A stretch of DNA of 13,082 bases, taken from assembly GCA_028291845.1 (NCBI GenBank), contig JAQGNM010000585.1:1-13082 (forward strand). The letters run 5' to 3'. Below the pieces are notes generated by a model. The model searched no databases and was not told the DNA's origin. It was given only the letters and a program-made list of their open reading frames with translations. Source of the stretch: Massilia sp. (lineage in GTDB: Bacteria; Pseudomonadota; Gammaproteobacteria; Burkholderiales; Burkholderiaceae_D). Each line of letters opens with the position of its first letter. Position 1 is the first letter of the stretch. Made by a program: the position numbers and the translations under genes. Shown in pieces: positions 13,028 through 13,082 of this stretch.

Positions 13028-13082
13028 ATGAAAACATCGCGCCTGGCCATCCTCGCCTGCCTGCTGGTCGCCGCCGGCGCCT
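13028..13082 (+). CDS. Exported protein, N-terminal fragment (signal peptide only)
   Basis: Only 18 codons are in the window: MKTSRLAILACLLVAAGA. A basic start followed by a hydrophobic run is typical of a Sec signal peptide, and a lipoprotein is possible if a Cys follows. The mature protein is outside the window and its function cannot be told. No strong Shine-Dalgarno is seen. It follows the pnt terminator, so it has its own promoter. Confidence 0.55.
   Translation, partial: MKTSRLAILACLLVAAGA

Overview
The window looks like chromosomal DNA of a GC-rich betaproteobacterium, most likely Burkholderiales and plausibly Oxalobacteraceae (Massilia, Duganella or Janthinobacterium type). This is inferred from codon bias, the three-gene pnt operon, the short FeoB with a small Cys-rich partner, and the protein flavour. 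No rRNA, tRNA, phage, IS element, integrase or CRISPR array was seen. Most of it is ordinary core and housekeeping sequence.

Region 1 (1-3202) is an iron module. On the minus strand lie the N-terminus of a PepSY-type membrane protein (1-140, cut by the window edge) and bfd (bacterioferritin-associated ferredoxin). On the plus strand lie feoA, feoB and a small membrane protein with a C-terminal cysteine cluster. The 346-base divergent spacer holds a near-perfect Fur box (429-443), a long inverted repeat in the presumed bfd leader (396-425), a weaker Fur-like site (588-602) and a CAG/TAG low-complexity tract (661-689). The inferred logic is iron starvation control of ferrous iron import (FeoAB) and of iron release from bacterioferritin (Bfd).

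Region 2 (3174-6074) is on the minus strand. It holds an exported serine hydrolase resembling alpha-amino-acid ester hydrolases (CocE/NonD superfamily), followed by a DUF72 protein whose 3' end overlaps the Feo accessory gene by 29 bases. A perfect 12-bp inverted repeat separates the two genes.

Region 3 (6201-8081), on the plus strand, has a glutathione S-transferase, an Xni-like 5'-3' exonuclease/flap endonuclease and a stand-alone receiver-domain protein that lacks the phosphoacceptor Asp. The three are closely spaced and probably co-transcribed. A 12-bp inverted repeat with one bulged base lies in the spacer between the hydrolase and the GST.

Region 4 (8106-9710), on the minus strand, is the nudJ-mnmA pair: a Nudix hydrolase followed by the tRNA 2-thiouridylase, an arrangement also known in E. 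coli.

Region 5 (9980-12973), on the plus strand, is the proton-translocating NAD(P) transhydrogenase operon pntAA-pntAB-pntB, closed by a strong intrinsic terminator. A new secreted or lipoprotein-like gene begins at 13028 and runs off the window.

I did not find a convincing undescribed system. The items most worth checking are the Cys-rich Feo partner with the shared Fur-controlled spacer, the bfd leader inverted repeat, and the degenerate receiver protein.
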